Below are positions 7,601 through 14,248 of a stretch of DNA of 20,927 nt, in pieces. The notes below the pieces were generated by a model. It searched no databases and had not been told where the DNA came from. It saw nothing but the letters and a program-made list of their open reading frames with translations. The DNA comes from JAWWBN01 sp033720955. Lineage in GTDB: Bacteria > Acidobacteriota > Thermoanaerobaculia > Multivoradales > JAHEKO01. Position numbers and translations under genes: made by a program. Numbering within the stretch: the stretch's first letter is position 1; each line of letters begins with the position of its first letter. The stretch is taken from assembly GCA_033720955.1 (NCBI GenBank), contig JAWWBN010000042.1:1-20927 (forward strand), given 5' to 3'.

Positions 7601-7730
7601 CCAGCAGCTCGCCGGGGGGCGCCGGCCGCGCCTCCGCGGCGGCCGCCGGCGGCGGACCGGCCCGGCGGGCAAGCGCGCACCGGGCCACGACGGCGCCGGC
7701 GGTCAACGGGTGTCCGGAGAGTGGGGGCAT
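4656..7730 (-). CDS. Large VWFA-related (acidobacterial-type) protein
   Basis: A 1024-residue protein. Residues 755-800 have the pattern that precedes the vWA domain in the TIGR03436 'VWFA-related Acidobacterial' family (LVELYVVVTDRRGRPVRDL ... EQFTVLEEGRPQPL). A full vWA domain follows at about 804-1000 with an intact MIDAS (DSSAS, D811-S815), later GRTAVWKAI and YSDGADED, and the typical ending SQYLLGYYPTDPEGEGWR near the C-terminus. The N-terminal half carries a weaker vWA-like pair (WRVVLYFDLLLGD, 83-95; LLVLITGGFDQDP, 224-236). The central part (500-740) looks like Ig-like beta domains. The first 35 residues are only weakly signal-like, so export is probable but unproven. It starts 53 bp after permease 2 and likely belongs to the ABC operon. 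Metal-dependent ligand binding is the family role; its partner is unknown. Confidence 0.88.
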   Translation of the reverse strand: MPPLSGHPLTAGAVVARCALARRAGPPPAAAAEARPAPPGELLVEVAGERGEPAGEDALDGLELTVDGRPVAVDDLGPVAGPWRVVLYFDLLLGDPVRLRAAAAERAARAAELTALGPVEIVLAGETLRTSLPPSTTAPAVAEALSWIGLRETAEAAQRAVRERFVEESELDGPGAPTGDRGTRIAELGRRVRRALADEAALLEAQRRLLLELVAGDGGAGPKLLVLITGGFDQDPLVYYRAALGGTDLAGAVAGAEVPPIEPSLEELGQILSLYGWLVAPHRPAAAIDPLARRTEEEIAAERGEGVETISQPGSLDTPRTVGEISASKLLRRRKSADEEGPGGLSAALVEPEPPLRELARVTGGELLTDAEGLGGFLTRLRGRRRLVFDTGLPGHAPPARIQLRPAAGAGALRVRTRQWVGSATPDALAALRAEWLLDSAADPGELAVEALLTEGDLGETAKLLVRLPPEVALDPESALRVSVGAGLEDGSVEVRHFRIGGPGGQEIETAPDGARRIDLPVFFPLAATVVAVVEELATGRWGGAFAEESLVGIVPTSDDSLFLPAPKAVHLMAPREAMVMGPTTFETVVSQHRVERVEFFLDGERVASTSAPPFSATLDLGRLPESHEIEAVAYGGDGAELGRDRLVVNEGTGSFRIRIVDPRTVAQRRGRQLLVGNVDLRVDVKVPRGADLDRLEVYWRDRLVATRYAPPYVHRLRIDPDDPKGFVRAVAVLEDGALAEDVLFVNSPGSSERVDVDLVELYVVVTDRRGRPVRDLTREQFTVLEEGRPQPLANFGDAGDLPITVGLVIDSSASMFVKLPEVQAAAARYIDGLTTRKDRAFVVGFGTEPRLALDTTSDMGEALQGLYRLEPDGRTAVWKAIVYSLVQLQGVVGKKALIVYSDGADEDPEFSYKTALRFAQRVGVPVYFIIANDEIHRTGGKSLNIRSFLGRLEHLTRQVGGRVFLTPVDADLAGIYEEIDLELRSQYLLGYYPTDPEGEGWREIEVKVDQPGARPRTISGYYR

Positions 7731-7783
7731 CGGTCCTCGCGTGCGGTCCGACCTTCAAGCGCCGTGCCAGTTCCGACCGGCGC

Positions 7784-8608
7784 TCACGAGGAAGCGGAGG
7801 AGTAGGCCGCCAGGCCGCGGCGCCAGAAGGCCTGTACCACCACCGCCAGGGCGCAGGTGGTGGCGGCCAGGTAGAGCAGCATGGCGGGCGTCGCCCCCTC
7901 GAAGAGCATCTGCGCCGGCAGCGACACCACCAGGGCCAGCGGCAGCACCGTCAGAAGCCCGATGCGCAGCCAGTCGCGGTAGATCTGATGCGGCCGCTCC
8001 ATGAGCTTGGTGAGCGACCAGCTCACCTCGTCGAGACCGCGGTTGGAGTGCAGCCAGAAGACGGGGATGATGAAGAGCATCCGCACCAGGTAGTAGATGA
8101 AGGCCCCGACGGCCAGCAGCAGCAGGTAGAGAGCCACCCGGGTCGCCGGCAGCCCTCCGGGGTAGCGCGCCAGGGCCCACACCATGAGGCCCGAGGCGAT
8201 GATCACGTTCAGGAAGGAGTTGGCGGCGAACTCCCGCAGCGAGAGAAAGAAGAGGCTCGACACCGGCCGGGTGAGGTAGTAGTCGAGGTCCCCCCGGTTG
8301 ATGTAGATCGGCAGCCACCAGAGGTTGTTGGAGAAGACCGTCATGTGAACGGCGTCCACCAGCAGGAAGCCGCAGACGAAGACGTAGATCTGGTCGAGGT
8401 CCCAGCCGCCCAGCAGCGTCGTGTGGCGGTAGACCACGGTGAAGAAGGCCAGGTTGACCACGTAGTAGATGCCGTCCATGCCCACCCGGAAGTAGAAGTC
8501 GACCCGGAACTCGAGCGCCTTCGAGAAGGAGAAGCGCAGGAAGCTCAGGTAGAGCCTCAGGTATCTCAGATGCCCACCCCGCTGTAGACCCGGTAGCCGC
8601 GCCGCCAC
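7784..8608 (-). CDS. ABC-2 type permease, second subunit (COG3694/ABC2_membrane_6-like)
   Basis: An integral membrane protein of about 262-274 residues with six likely helices. The cytoplasmic loop YINRGDLDYYLTRPVSSLFF carries the G-x-LDYYLxRP signature of this permease family. The N-terminal LRYLRLYLSFLRFSFSKALEF matches where homologues begin. Start choice is difficult: no ATG or GTG lies at that point. A GTG at 8608 overlaps the previous gene by 43 bases, and a CTG at 8569 overlaps the previous stop (CTGA); 8608 is listed and the true start may be 8569. It pairs with the preceding permease to form the transmembrane channel of a three-gene ABC exporter. Confidence 0.85.
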   Translation of the reverse strand: MAARLPGLQRGGHLRYLRLYLSFLRFSFSKALEFRVDFYFRVGMDGIYYVVNLAFFTVVYRHTTLLGGWDLDQIYVFVCGFLLVDAVHMTVFSNNLWWLPIYINRGDLDYYLTRPVSSLFFLSLREFAANSFLNVIIASGLMVWALARYPGGLPATRVALYLLLLAVGAFIYYLVRMLFIIPVFWLHSNRGLDEVSWSLTKLMERPHQIYRDWLRIGLLTVLPLALVVSLPAQMLFEGATPAMLLYLAATTCALAVVVQAFWRRGLAAYSSASS

Positions 8609-9390
8609 ACCGCCCGCCCGGCCAGCGCGATCAGTCCGCACCACACCAGCGCCACCGCCATCCCCCGGAGCCACTCGCCGGGCGACACCCTGCCGAGCAG
8701 GGTCATCACCGGAAAGTAGAAGAGGTATTGGAACGGCAGCAGCTCCAGGGTCTGACGGGCCCAGCCGGGGAAGAGGGTCAGCGGCAGCAGCAGGCCGCCC
8801 AGAAGCTCGCCGGTGAAACGCGCCATCACGTTGAGGGACCAGACGTTGTCGGCCCAGAAGGCCACCCCCTCCACCGGATAGACGATGAGGAAGTGGAGCA
8901 GGTTGCCCATCGCCACCGCCACCGCGGCCCGCGCCAGGGAGCCGGCGGTGATCCGGATCTCCGGCGGCAGCTCGAAGAGCAGGAAGGCCACGCTGCCGAA
9001 GACCGCGAGCTGCACGAGAGCGGGCAGCAGGGCCCCCACGTGCTCGGCGTACTTGAACCGGAAGTAGGCCAGCGGAAAGACCAGGTAGCGGGTCAGCGTG
9101 CCGTCGTAGATGTCCCGCGCCAGACCGGCCTGACGCTCCTGCCCGCGAATCATCTTGCCCAGCAGGATCGCCAGCACGTAGTAGGTCACCATGCCGGCCA
9201 GGGTGAAGCCGCCGATCTCCGGCTTCCCCGTGGTCTCGAAGACGGCGAGCCAGAGAAAGTAGGCCACCGCGAGCTGGGCCAGGAAGGCGGCCACCGAGTT
9301 GAGCCAGAAGTCCACCCGGTAGCTCATCAGCTTGCGCGCCTCGAGCCCCGCGATGCGCAGGAAGAGGCCCGCCGCCTCCGCCGGTCTCAC
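8566..9390 (-). CDS. ABC-2 type permease, first subunit (COG4587/ABC2_membrane_6-like)
   Basis: A 274-residue membrane protein with about six helices (for example RVDFWLNSVAAFLAQLAVAY, GMVTYYVLAILLGKMI, LLPALVQLAVFGSVAFLLF, WLRGMAVALVWCGLIALAG). The loop LARDIYDGTLTRYLVFPLAYF carries the family's G-x-L-x-x-YL-x-x-P pattern. The GTG start overlaps the ATPase stop by GTGA, indicating translational coupling. Gene order ATPase-permease-permease is that of the uncharacterised COG4586-4587-3694 exporters, some of which have been linked to viologen or drug efflux; the substrate here is unknown. Confidence 0.9.
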   Translation of the reverse strand: MRPAEAAGLFLRIAGLEARKLMSYRVDFWLNSVAAFLAQLAVAYFLWLAVFETTGKPEIGGFTLAGMVTYYVLAILLGKMIRGQERQAGLARDIYDGTLTRYLVFPLAYFRFKYAEHVGALLPALVQLAVFGSVAFLLFELPPEIRITAGSLARAAVAVAMGNLLHFLIVYPVEGVAFWADNVWSLNVMARFTGELLGGLLLPLTLFPGWARQTLELLPFQYLFYFPVMTLLGRVSPGEWLRGMAVALVWCGLIALAGRAVWRRGYRVYSGVGI

Positions 9391-10382
9391 GCCGGCCCCT
9401 CCGCCTCGCCGCGCTGGATGCGCTCGATGATGTTGCCCACCGCCTCCTCCTCGATGGCGAGGTCGGCGACGTCGAAGCGCTGGAGCAGAGAGGCGGCGAT
9501 CTCGCTGACCCGTCTCCGCGGGACCTCGACCGAGAGCGCCGACTCGGAGCCGCTCAAGACCCGGCCGGGCAGCCCCAGCTCGCCGGCCGCCGGCAGCGGC
9601 GGCGCCCCCGGGGCGAGGTGCACGGTGATCGTCTTGTACCGGGCGTAGCGCTCGACCACGCTGGCCAGCGAGCCGTCGTAGACCAGCTCGCCGCGGCGCA
9701 GGATGAGGATGCGCTCGCAGAGGCGCTCGATGTCCTCCATGTAGTGGCTGGTGACCAGCATCGCCGGGCGGTGCTCGCGACGGTAGGCCAGGATGAAATC
9801 CCGGATGGCCCGCTGCGCCGAGAGGTCGAGCCCGATCGTGGGCTCGTCCAGAAAGACGGTGCGCGGCTCGTGCAGCAGCGCGGCGATCAGCTCCATCTTC
9901 ATCCTCTCGCCCAGGGAGAGCCGCCGGACCTGGGTGGTCAGCTCCTCCTCGACCTCCAGCAGGGCGGCCAGCTTCTCCAGCCGCTCGTCGAAGAGGCGGG
10001 GCGGGACCTGGTAGATCTCGCGCAGGAGCAGGAAGCCGTCCGCCGCTGGGAGATCCCACCAGAGCTGCGCCTTCTGCCCCATGATCAGCGCGATCTGGCG
10101 CCGGAACCGGTTGTCCCGTCGCCACGGGACGTAGCCCAGCACCCGCGCCTCGCCCGAGGTGGGGTGGATGACGCCGGCGAGCATCTTGACCACGGTGGTC
10201 TTGCCGGCGCCGTTGGCGCCGACCAGGCCGACCACCTCCCCCTCCCCGACCTCGAAGGAGATCCGCTTCACCGCCTCCTTGGCCACCTTCTCCCGCCGCA
10301 CCAGCGAGCGGACGGAGGCCAGCAGGCCGGGGGCCTTGCGGTGCACGAAGAAGGTCTTGGAGAGCTCGCGCGCCTCGATCAT
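9387..10382 (-). CDS. ABC transporter ATP-binding protein (COG4586-like)
   Basis: A 331-residue ABC ATPase. Walker A is GANGAGKTT (residues 55-63), the Q-loop is around Q103 (IMGQKAQLWWDLP, typical of this exporter ATPase group), the signature is LSLGE (155-159, a variant of LSGGQ), Walker B is VFLDE (176-180) and the H-loop is H213. The first 45 residues contain the extended start ELSKTFFVHRKAPGL...AVKRISFEV with an insert common in COG4586. Residues 240-331 are a C-terminal extension. It energises the two downstream permeases. An SD-like GAGG lies 8 nt before the ATG. It is the first gene of a four-gene minus-strand operon. Confidence 0.93.
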   Translation of the reverse strand: MIEARELSKTFFVHRKAPGLLASVRSLVRREKVAKEAVKRISFEVGEGEVVGLVGANGAGKTTVVKMLAGVIHPTSGEARVLGYVPWRRDNRFRRQIALIMGQKAQLWWDLPAADGFLLLREIYQVPPRLFDERLEKLAALLEVEEELTTQVRRLSLGERMKMELIAALLHEPRTVFLDEPTIGLDLSAQRAIRDFILAYRREHRPAMLVTSHYMEDIERLCERILILRRGELVYDGSLASVVERYARYKTITVHLAPGAPPLPAAGELGLPGRVLSGSESALSVEVPRRRVSEIAASLLQRFDVADLAIEEEAVGNIIERIQRGEAEGPA

Positions 10383-10639
10383 CCGAACGCCTCGCGACGG
10401 GGCCGGCCACCCGATCCTACCGGTACCGCGGGCCCCGATTGACGGTCCGGGACGCCGGTGATACCTTGCCGGAGCCGGGCGCCCCCACTTCCCGTCTGCA
10501 GAGCGCGGCCGATCCCACCCCGACGGCCTACCCCCGCCTCGGCCGCCGTCCGGGCCCGGCTGGCTGCTCGATCGCCGCCGAGTCGCCGAGCCCGTCAGAT
10601 CCGTTCTCGAACCACCGGAACTTCATAGGAGTCAGATTC
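10383..10639. promoter_or_regulatory. 257-bp divergent intergenic region, promoter candidate TTGACG
   Basis: It separates the ABC operon (minus) from the Kbp-like gene (plus). On the plus strand TTGACG (10439-10444, 5 of 6 to TTGACA) is followed after 15-17 bp by GATACCTT (10460-10467), a possible sigma-70 promoter giving a leader of roughly 170 nt. On the minus strand TAGGAT (10419-10414) could be a -10 for the ABC operon, but no -35 was found. The frame of the Kbp-like gene is open back to 10439, but that stretch has no domain character. TTCTCGAACC at 10604-10613 recurs before the hydrolase gene. Confidence 0.35.
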
Positions 10640-11146
10640 ATGGGACTGTTGGATTTCGTCAAGGACGCCGGAGCCAAGATGCTGGGCCGCGAGGAGAAGA
10701 GGGCCCCCGAGGTGCGGGAGACCCGTCCCCCGACCCCCGAGGAGGTCCAGGCCTACCACAACCGCCGCCGCGCCAAGGCGCTCTACGAGGCGGTCACCGG
10801 GCACGGCCTGCCCACCGACGAGCTGGCCGTCGAGGTGGACGGCGAGGTGGCCATCCTGCGCGGCAAGGTGCCGACCCAGGAGGCGCGCGAGAAGATCGTG
10901 CTGGCGGTCGGCAACACCGCCGGCATCGCCGCCGTCAACTACGACGAGCTCGAGGTCGAGAAGCAGGAGCCGGAGGCGGTCTACCACACCGTCCAGCCGG
11001 GCGAGTCGCTGTCGAAGATCGCCAAGCAGCACTACGGCAACGCCATGAAGTACCCGGTCATCTTCGAGGCCAACAAGCCGATGCTCACCGATCCGGACAA
11101 GATCTACCCCGGCCAGGTCCTGCGCATTCCGCCCCTCGGAGAGTGA
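10640..11146 (+). CDS. kbp: BON and LysM domain protein, Kbp/YgaU family
   Basis: A 168-residue protein that aligns in layout with E. coli Kbp (YgaU): an N-terminal MGLLDFVKDAGAKMLG, a BON domain at about residues 40-105 (TDELAVEVDGEVAILRGKV ... AVGNTAGIAAV), and a LysM domain at 114-164 (YHTVQPGESLSKIAKQHYG ... IFEANKPML ... KIYPGQVLRIP). The E. coli protein is a cytoplasmic potassium-binding stress protein of the osmotic/envelope response; the same role is inferred here. It is slightly longer than the E. coli protein because of a charged insert at about 18-40. The start is set by AGGAG (10627-10631), 8 nt before the ATG. No signal peptide is present. A terminator follows the gene. Confidence 0.92.
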   Translation: MGLLDFVKDAGAKMLGREEKRAPEVRETRPPTPEEVQAYHNRRRAKALYEAVTGHGLPTDELAVEVDGEVAILRGKVPTQEAREKIVLAVGNTAGIAAVNYDELEVEKQEPEAVYHTVQPGESLSKIAKQHYGNAMKYPVIFEANKPMLTDPDKIYPGQVLRIPPLGE

Positions 11147-11174
11147 CCCGGAGGCCGAGCCGGTCGCTTTCTCC

Positions 11175-11204
11175 ACGGCCCTCCTCCGGGAGGGCCGTTC
11201 TCGT
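11175..11204 (+). terminator. Rho-independent terminator after the Kbp-like gene
   Basis: Perfect 10-bp stem ACGGCCCTCC / GGAGGGCCGT (11175-11184 and 11189-11198) with a TCCG (UNCG-type) tetraloop, starting 28 bp after the stop codon. It is followed by TCTCG, so the U tract is poor, but stem and position fit. Confidence 0.6.
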
Positions 11205-11249
11205 CCCCGACCGGCCCGCCCCCACCGCTGCATAATCGCCCCACCGATC

Positions 11250-12605
11250 GTGTCCGAGGCCTCCCCCAGCCCGCCCGTCACCCGGCTCGAGATCTTCGGC
11301 TGGGCGATGTTCGACTTCGCCAACTCGAGCTACACCACCATCATCGTCACCTTCGCCTTCAGCGTCTACTTCCGCGAGGTCGTGGTGGGCGGCGAGCGGG
11401 GGGACTGGCTGTGGGGCGTGGGGCTCGCGGCGAGCAACCTTCTGGTGCTCCTGGCGGCGCCGGTGGTCGGCGCGGTGGCCGACGGCTCCGGGCGCAAGAA
11501 GCCCATCCTGGCCGCCACCTGGCTCGCCTGCGTGGTCGGCACGGCGGCCCTCTACTTCGCCACTCCCGGAAGCCCTCTCCTGCCCCTGGGCCTCTTCGTC
11601 TTCTCCAACGTGGCGTTCGCCACCGGCGAGCCGCTGGTGGCGGCCGTCCTGCCCGAGATCTCCACCCCGACCAACGTCGGCCGTATCTCGGGTCTCGGGT
11701 GGGGTCTGGGCTACTTCGGCGGCCTCGCCTGCCTGGTGGCGGTGATGCCGCTCACCGCCGGCGGCATCGAGGCCGGCAACCTCGAGCGGCTCCGGTGGAT
11801 CGGTCCGGTGACCGCCGCCTTCTTCCTGGTCGCCGGGCTGCCGACCTTCCTGCTGCTCAAGGAGAGGGCGCCCCGGCAGCCGGGACGGCCGCTCGGGGCC
11901 TGGGTGAGGGAGGGCTTCTCGCGCCTGGCCGTGACCGCCCGGTCGCTGGGCCGGCTGCGCCAGCTCTCCCGTTTCCTGGCCGTCTACTTCACCTACGCGT
12001 GCGGCCTCTACACCGTCATCGCCTTCGCCGCGATCTACGCCCGCTCCAGCCTCGGCTTCGACGGCAACGAGCTCTCGCTCCTCTTCCTGGCCCTGCAGCT
12101 CGCGGCCGCCGCGGGGGCGCTGGCGGGCGGTCCGATCCAGGACCGGTTCGGCTCGAAACGGGCCCTTCTCGGCATCCTCGGCCTCTGGATCGCCGTCTGC
12201 GCCGGCGCCGCCCTGACCACCAGCCGAGTCACCTTCTGGTGGATCGCCCTCGGCGCCGGCCTGGGCATCGGCTCGCTGCTGGCCTCCTCTCGCGGCGTGG
12301 TGGCTCTCTTCGCGCCTCCCGCCAAGAGCGGCGAGATCTTCGGCTTCTGGGGCATGGCCAGCCGCGCCGCCTACGCCCTGGGCCCGTTCCTCTTCGGGAC
12401 GATCTCGGCGGAGGCCGGGTCGCAGAGGATCGCGGTGGCGGTGACCGGGCTCTTCTTCGTCGCCGGCTGGGTGGGGCTCACCCGGATCGACGAGGAGGCC
12501 GGGCTCCGGGAGGCCCGGGAGTGGGGCGAGCCGGCGCCGCCGATCCCCGATTCGTCCCGACCTCATCCGCCGGGGGGTGGAACCCGACCCCCCGCCGGCC
12601 CGTAG
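11250..12605 (+). CDS. MFS transporter, UMF1/Atg22-like family
   Basis: A 451-residue protein with about 12 predicted membrane helices. The opening motif GWAMFDFANSSYTTIIVTF is the hallmark of the UMF1 family, related to the yeast vacuolar amino-acid effluxer Atg22 (usual bacterial form W-A-x-Y-D-W-A-N-S-A-Y). GAVADGSGRKKPIL is the MFS loop 2-3 motif, and a large polar loop lies between helices 6 and 7 (LLKERAPRQPGRPLG). The C-terminal 40 residues are charged and Pro-rich. It may export amino acids or other small solutes; the substrate is not predictable. The start is a GTG without SD; CATAAT (11231-11236) could be a -10 element giving a near-leaderless transcript. Confidence 0.9.
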   Translation: MSEASPSPPVTRLEIFGWAMFDFANSSYTTIIVTFAFSVYFREVVVGGERGDWLWGVGLAASNLLVLLAAPVVGAVADGSGRKKPILAATWLACVVGTAALYFATPGSPLLPLGLFVFSNVAFATGEPLVAAVLPEISTPTNVGRISGLGWGLGYFGGLACLVAVMPLTAGGIEAGNLERLRWIGPVTAAFFLVAGLPTFLLLKERAPRQPGRPLGAWVREGFSRLAVTARSLGRLRQLSRFLAVYFTYACGLYTVIAFAAIYARSSLGFDGNELSLLFLALQLAAAAGALAGGPIQDRFGSKRALLGILGLWIAVCAGAALTTSRVTFWWIALGAGLGIGSLLASSRGVVALFAPPAKSGEIFGFWGMASRAAYALGPFLFGTISAEAGSQRIAVAVTGLFFVAGWVGLTRIDEEAGLREAREWGEPAPPIPDSSRPHPPGGGTRPPAGP

Positions 12606-12636
12606 ACATTCTCGAACCGCCACAGGAGTCTTGCCG

Positions 12637-14130
12637 ATGAAGTCCGTTCCCCTGCCGCCGCTCGCCGCCGTCCTCCTCGCCCTGACGGCGACGACGGCGC
12701 ACGCCCAGGTCGCCCAGTCGGAGACGCCGCCCCGGCCCGTCTTCCCCAACCTGCCCGCGGCGGCGCCCGCCGGCAGCGGCATGATCCAGCCGTGCATGCC
12801 CGAGCTCGAGGGCTCGGTGCGCTGTGGCCGGTACCGGGTCTGGGAGGACCGGGAGGCCAGGAGCGGCCGCACCCTCGATCTCGGGTTCGTGATCGCCGAC
12901 GCCCTGGACCCCCACGCGAACCAGAGCGACGCCATCACCTACTTCTTCGGCGGACCGGGCTCGTCGGTCACCCAGCCGTCGCCCTTCATCATCCAGAGGG
13001 ACGCCGTGCTACGCCAGGGCCGCGACCTGCTCTTTCTCGACTTCCGGGGCGTGGGGGCGTCGGGGCCGCTGGACTGCGACCTGCCCTTCCCCCGCGGGGT
13101 GGCCTCGCGCTTCGGCGAGATCTTCCCGGTGGACCACGTCGAGGCCTGCCGCGACCGGCTCTCCCAGCGCGCGCAGCTCGACCTCTACACCTCCGCGGTG
13201 AACATGGACGACCTCGACGAGCTGCGAGGGTGGCTCAACTACACCGCCCTCAACCTCGACGGCGGCTCGTACGGAACCCGCGAGATCCAGGTCTTCCTGC
13301 GCCGGCACCCCGAGGCGGTGCGCACTGTGGTGATGAACGGGGTGGCCCCCCTCTTCCAGCGGGGCTACGTGACCCACGCCCGGGGCCTGCAGCAGGCGCT
13401 CGACGAGCTGGTCGCGGAGTGCCTGGCCCAGGAGACCTGCGGCGCGGCCTACCCCGACCTCGAGAGCACGCTGGCCGAGGTCCTGGAGCGGGTGCGGACC
13501 GACCCGCCCGAAGTGACCGCCGAGGGCGAGACGGTGCGTCTGGGGCCCGGGGAGCTGGGCTACGCGCTGCGCGGGCTGCTGTACGGCCGGGCGGACGAGA
13601 TCCCCTACCTGGTCACGCGAGCCGCCACCGGGGAGTGGCAGCCGCTGGCCGACTACTACCTCCAGCGCAGCGGCTGGGCCAGCGAGGAGGACGGCGTCGC
13701 CGGGATGCACTTCTCGGTGATCTGCGCCGAGGACATCAGCCGCACCGACGACGAGGCGGTGGCGCGGGAGACGGCCGGCACCTTTCTCGGCGACTACCTG
13801 ATCGGCGGCTACCGCCGCGTGTGCGAGGTGTGGCCGCACGCCCGGCTGGACGACGCCTACTTCGAGCCCGTGGCCAGCGACGTCCCCGCCCTCCTGCTCT
13901 CCGGGAGCCGCGACCCGGTCACGCCGCCCGCCGGCGCCGACGCGGTCGGGCAGCACCTCTCCGACAGCCGCCACATCGTGGTGCCGGGCGCGGGCCACGG
14001 CGTGGGGGGCCCCTGCATCCTCGGCATCCGCACCGCCTTCATCGAGAGCGCCGGCGTCGAGGACCTGGACGACTCCTGTCTCGGGGAGCGGCCGCCGACC
14101 GAGTTCAAGCTCCCGGACGCCGAAGAGTAG
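12637..14130 (+). CDS. Secreted alpha/beta hydrolase, tripeptidyl aminopeptidase-like (S33 family)
   Basis: A 497-residue protein. A signal peptide spans residues 1-23 (LAAVLLALTATTAHA, cleavage after AHA). The oxyanion-region motif FFGGPGSSV is followed by DFRGVGASGPLDC and the nucleophile elbow GGSYGT (Ser211). Near the C-terminus are the acid loop SGSRDPVTPP (Asp426) and the catalytic His in GAGHG (His454), with the C-terminal TAP-like domain at about 405-475. This is the architecture of secreted S33 proline iminopeptidase/tripeptidyl aminopeptidases. Several Cys (C54, C63 and others) suggest disulfides. AGGAG at 12624-12628, 8 nt before the ATG, fixes the start; an in-frame earlier start would overlap the transporter gene. 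The transporter stop is 31 bp upstream; co-transcription is possible, and joint peptide use with it is speculative. Confidence 0.9.
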   Translation: MKSVPLPPLAAVLLALTATTAHAQVAQSETPPRPVFPNLPAAAPAGSGMIQPCMPELEGSVRCGRYRVWEDREARSGRTLDLGFVIADALDPHANQSDAITYFFGGPGSSVTQPSPFIIQRDAVLRQGRDLLFLDFRGVGASGPLDCDLPFPRGVASRFGEIFPVDHVEACRDRLSQRAQLDLYTSAVNMDDLDELRGWLNYTALNLDGGSYGTREIQVFLRRHPEAVRTVVMNGVAPLFQRGYVTHARGLQQALDELVAECLAQETCGAAYPDLESTLAEVLERVRTDPPEVTAEGETVRLGPGELGYALRGLLYGRADEIPYLVTRAATGEWQPLADYYLQRSGWASEEDGVAGMHFSVICAEDISRTDDEAVARETAGTFLGDYLIGGYRRVCEVWPHARLDDAYFEPVASDVPALLLSGSRDPVTPPAGADAVGQHLSDSRHIVVPGAGHGVGGPCILGIRTAFIESAGVEDLDDSCLGERPPTEFKLPDAEE

Positions 14131-14248
14131 CCCGCGGCTCGGCGCCCTCCCCCTCCGCCCCGCCGCGGGTCGCTCCCGCCTGCCCGGAGCGCTGCGGCCG
14201 GCTCCGGCTAGACTAGGCCGGCGATCGCAAACCGCAGGGGAGGAGCGC

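Noticed and set aside
4588..7805. Very long open frames overlapping the VWFA gene on both strands
   Set aside because: They lack any domain pattern and arise from GC3 bias. The frame 4656-7730 contains the vWA motifs.
8611..10410. Single fused ATPase-permease ORF in the frame 8566-10410
   Set aside because: The N-terminal part of that frame is out of register with the ATPase motifs; the ATPase is read in the frame 9387-10382, and the permease starts at GTG 9390.
10439..10639. N-terminal extension of the Kbp-like protein from 10439
   Set aside because: The family begins with MGLxxFVKDAG, which starts at 10640 directly after a good SD; the extension has no domain character.
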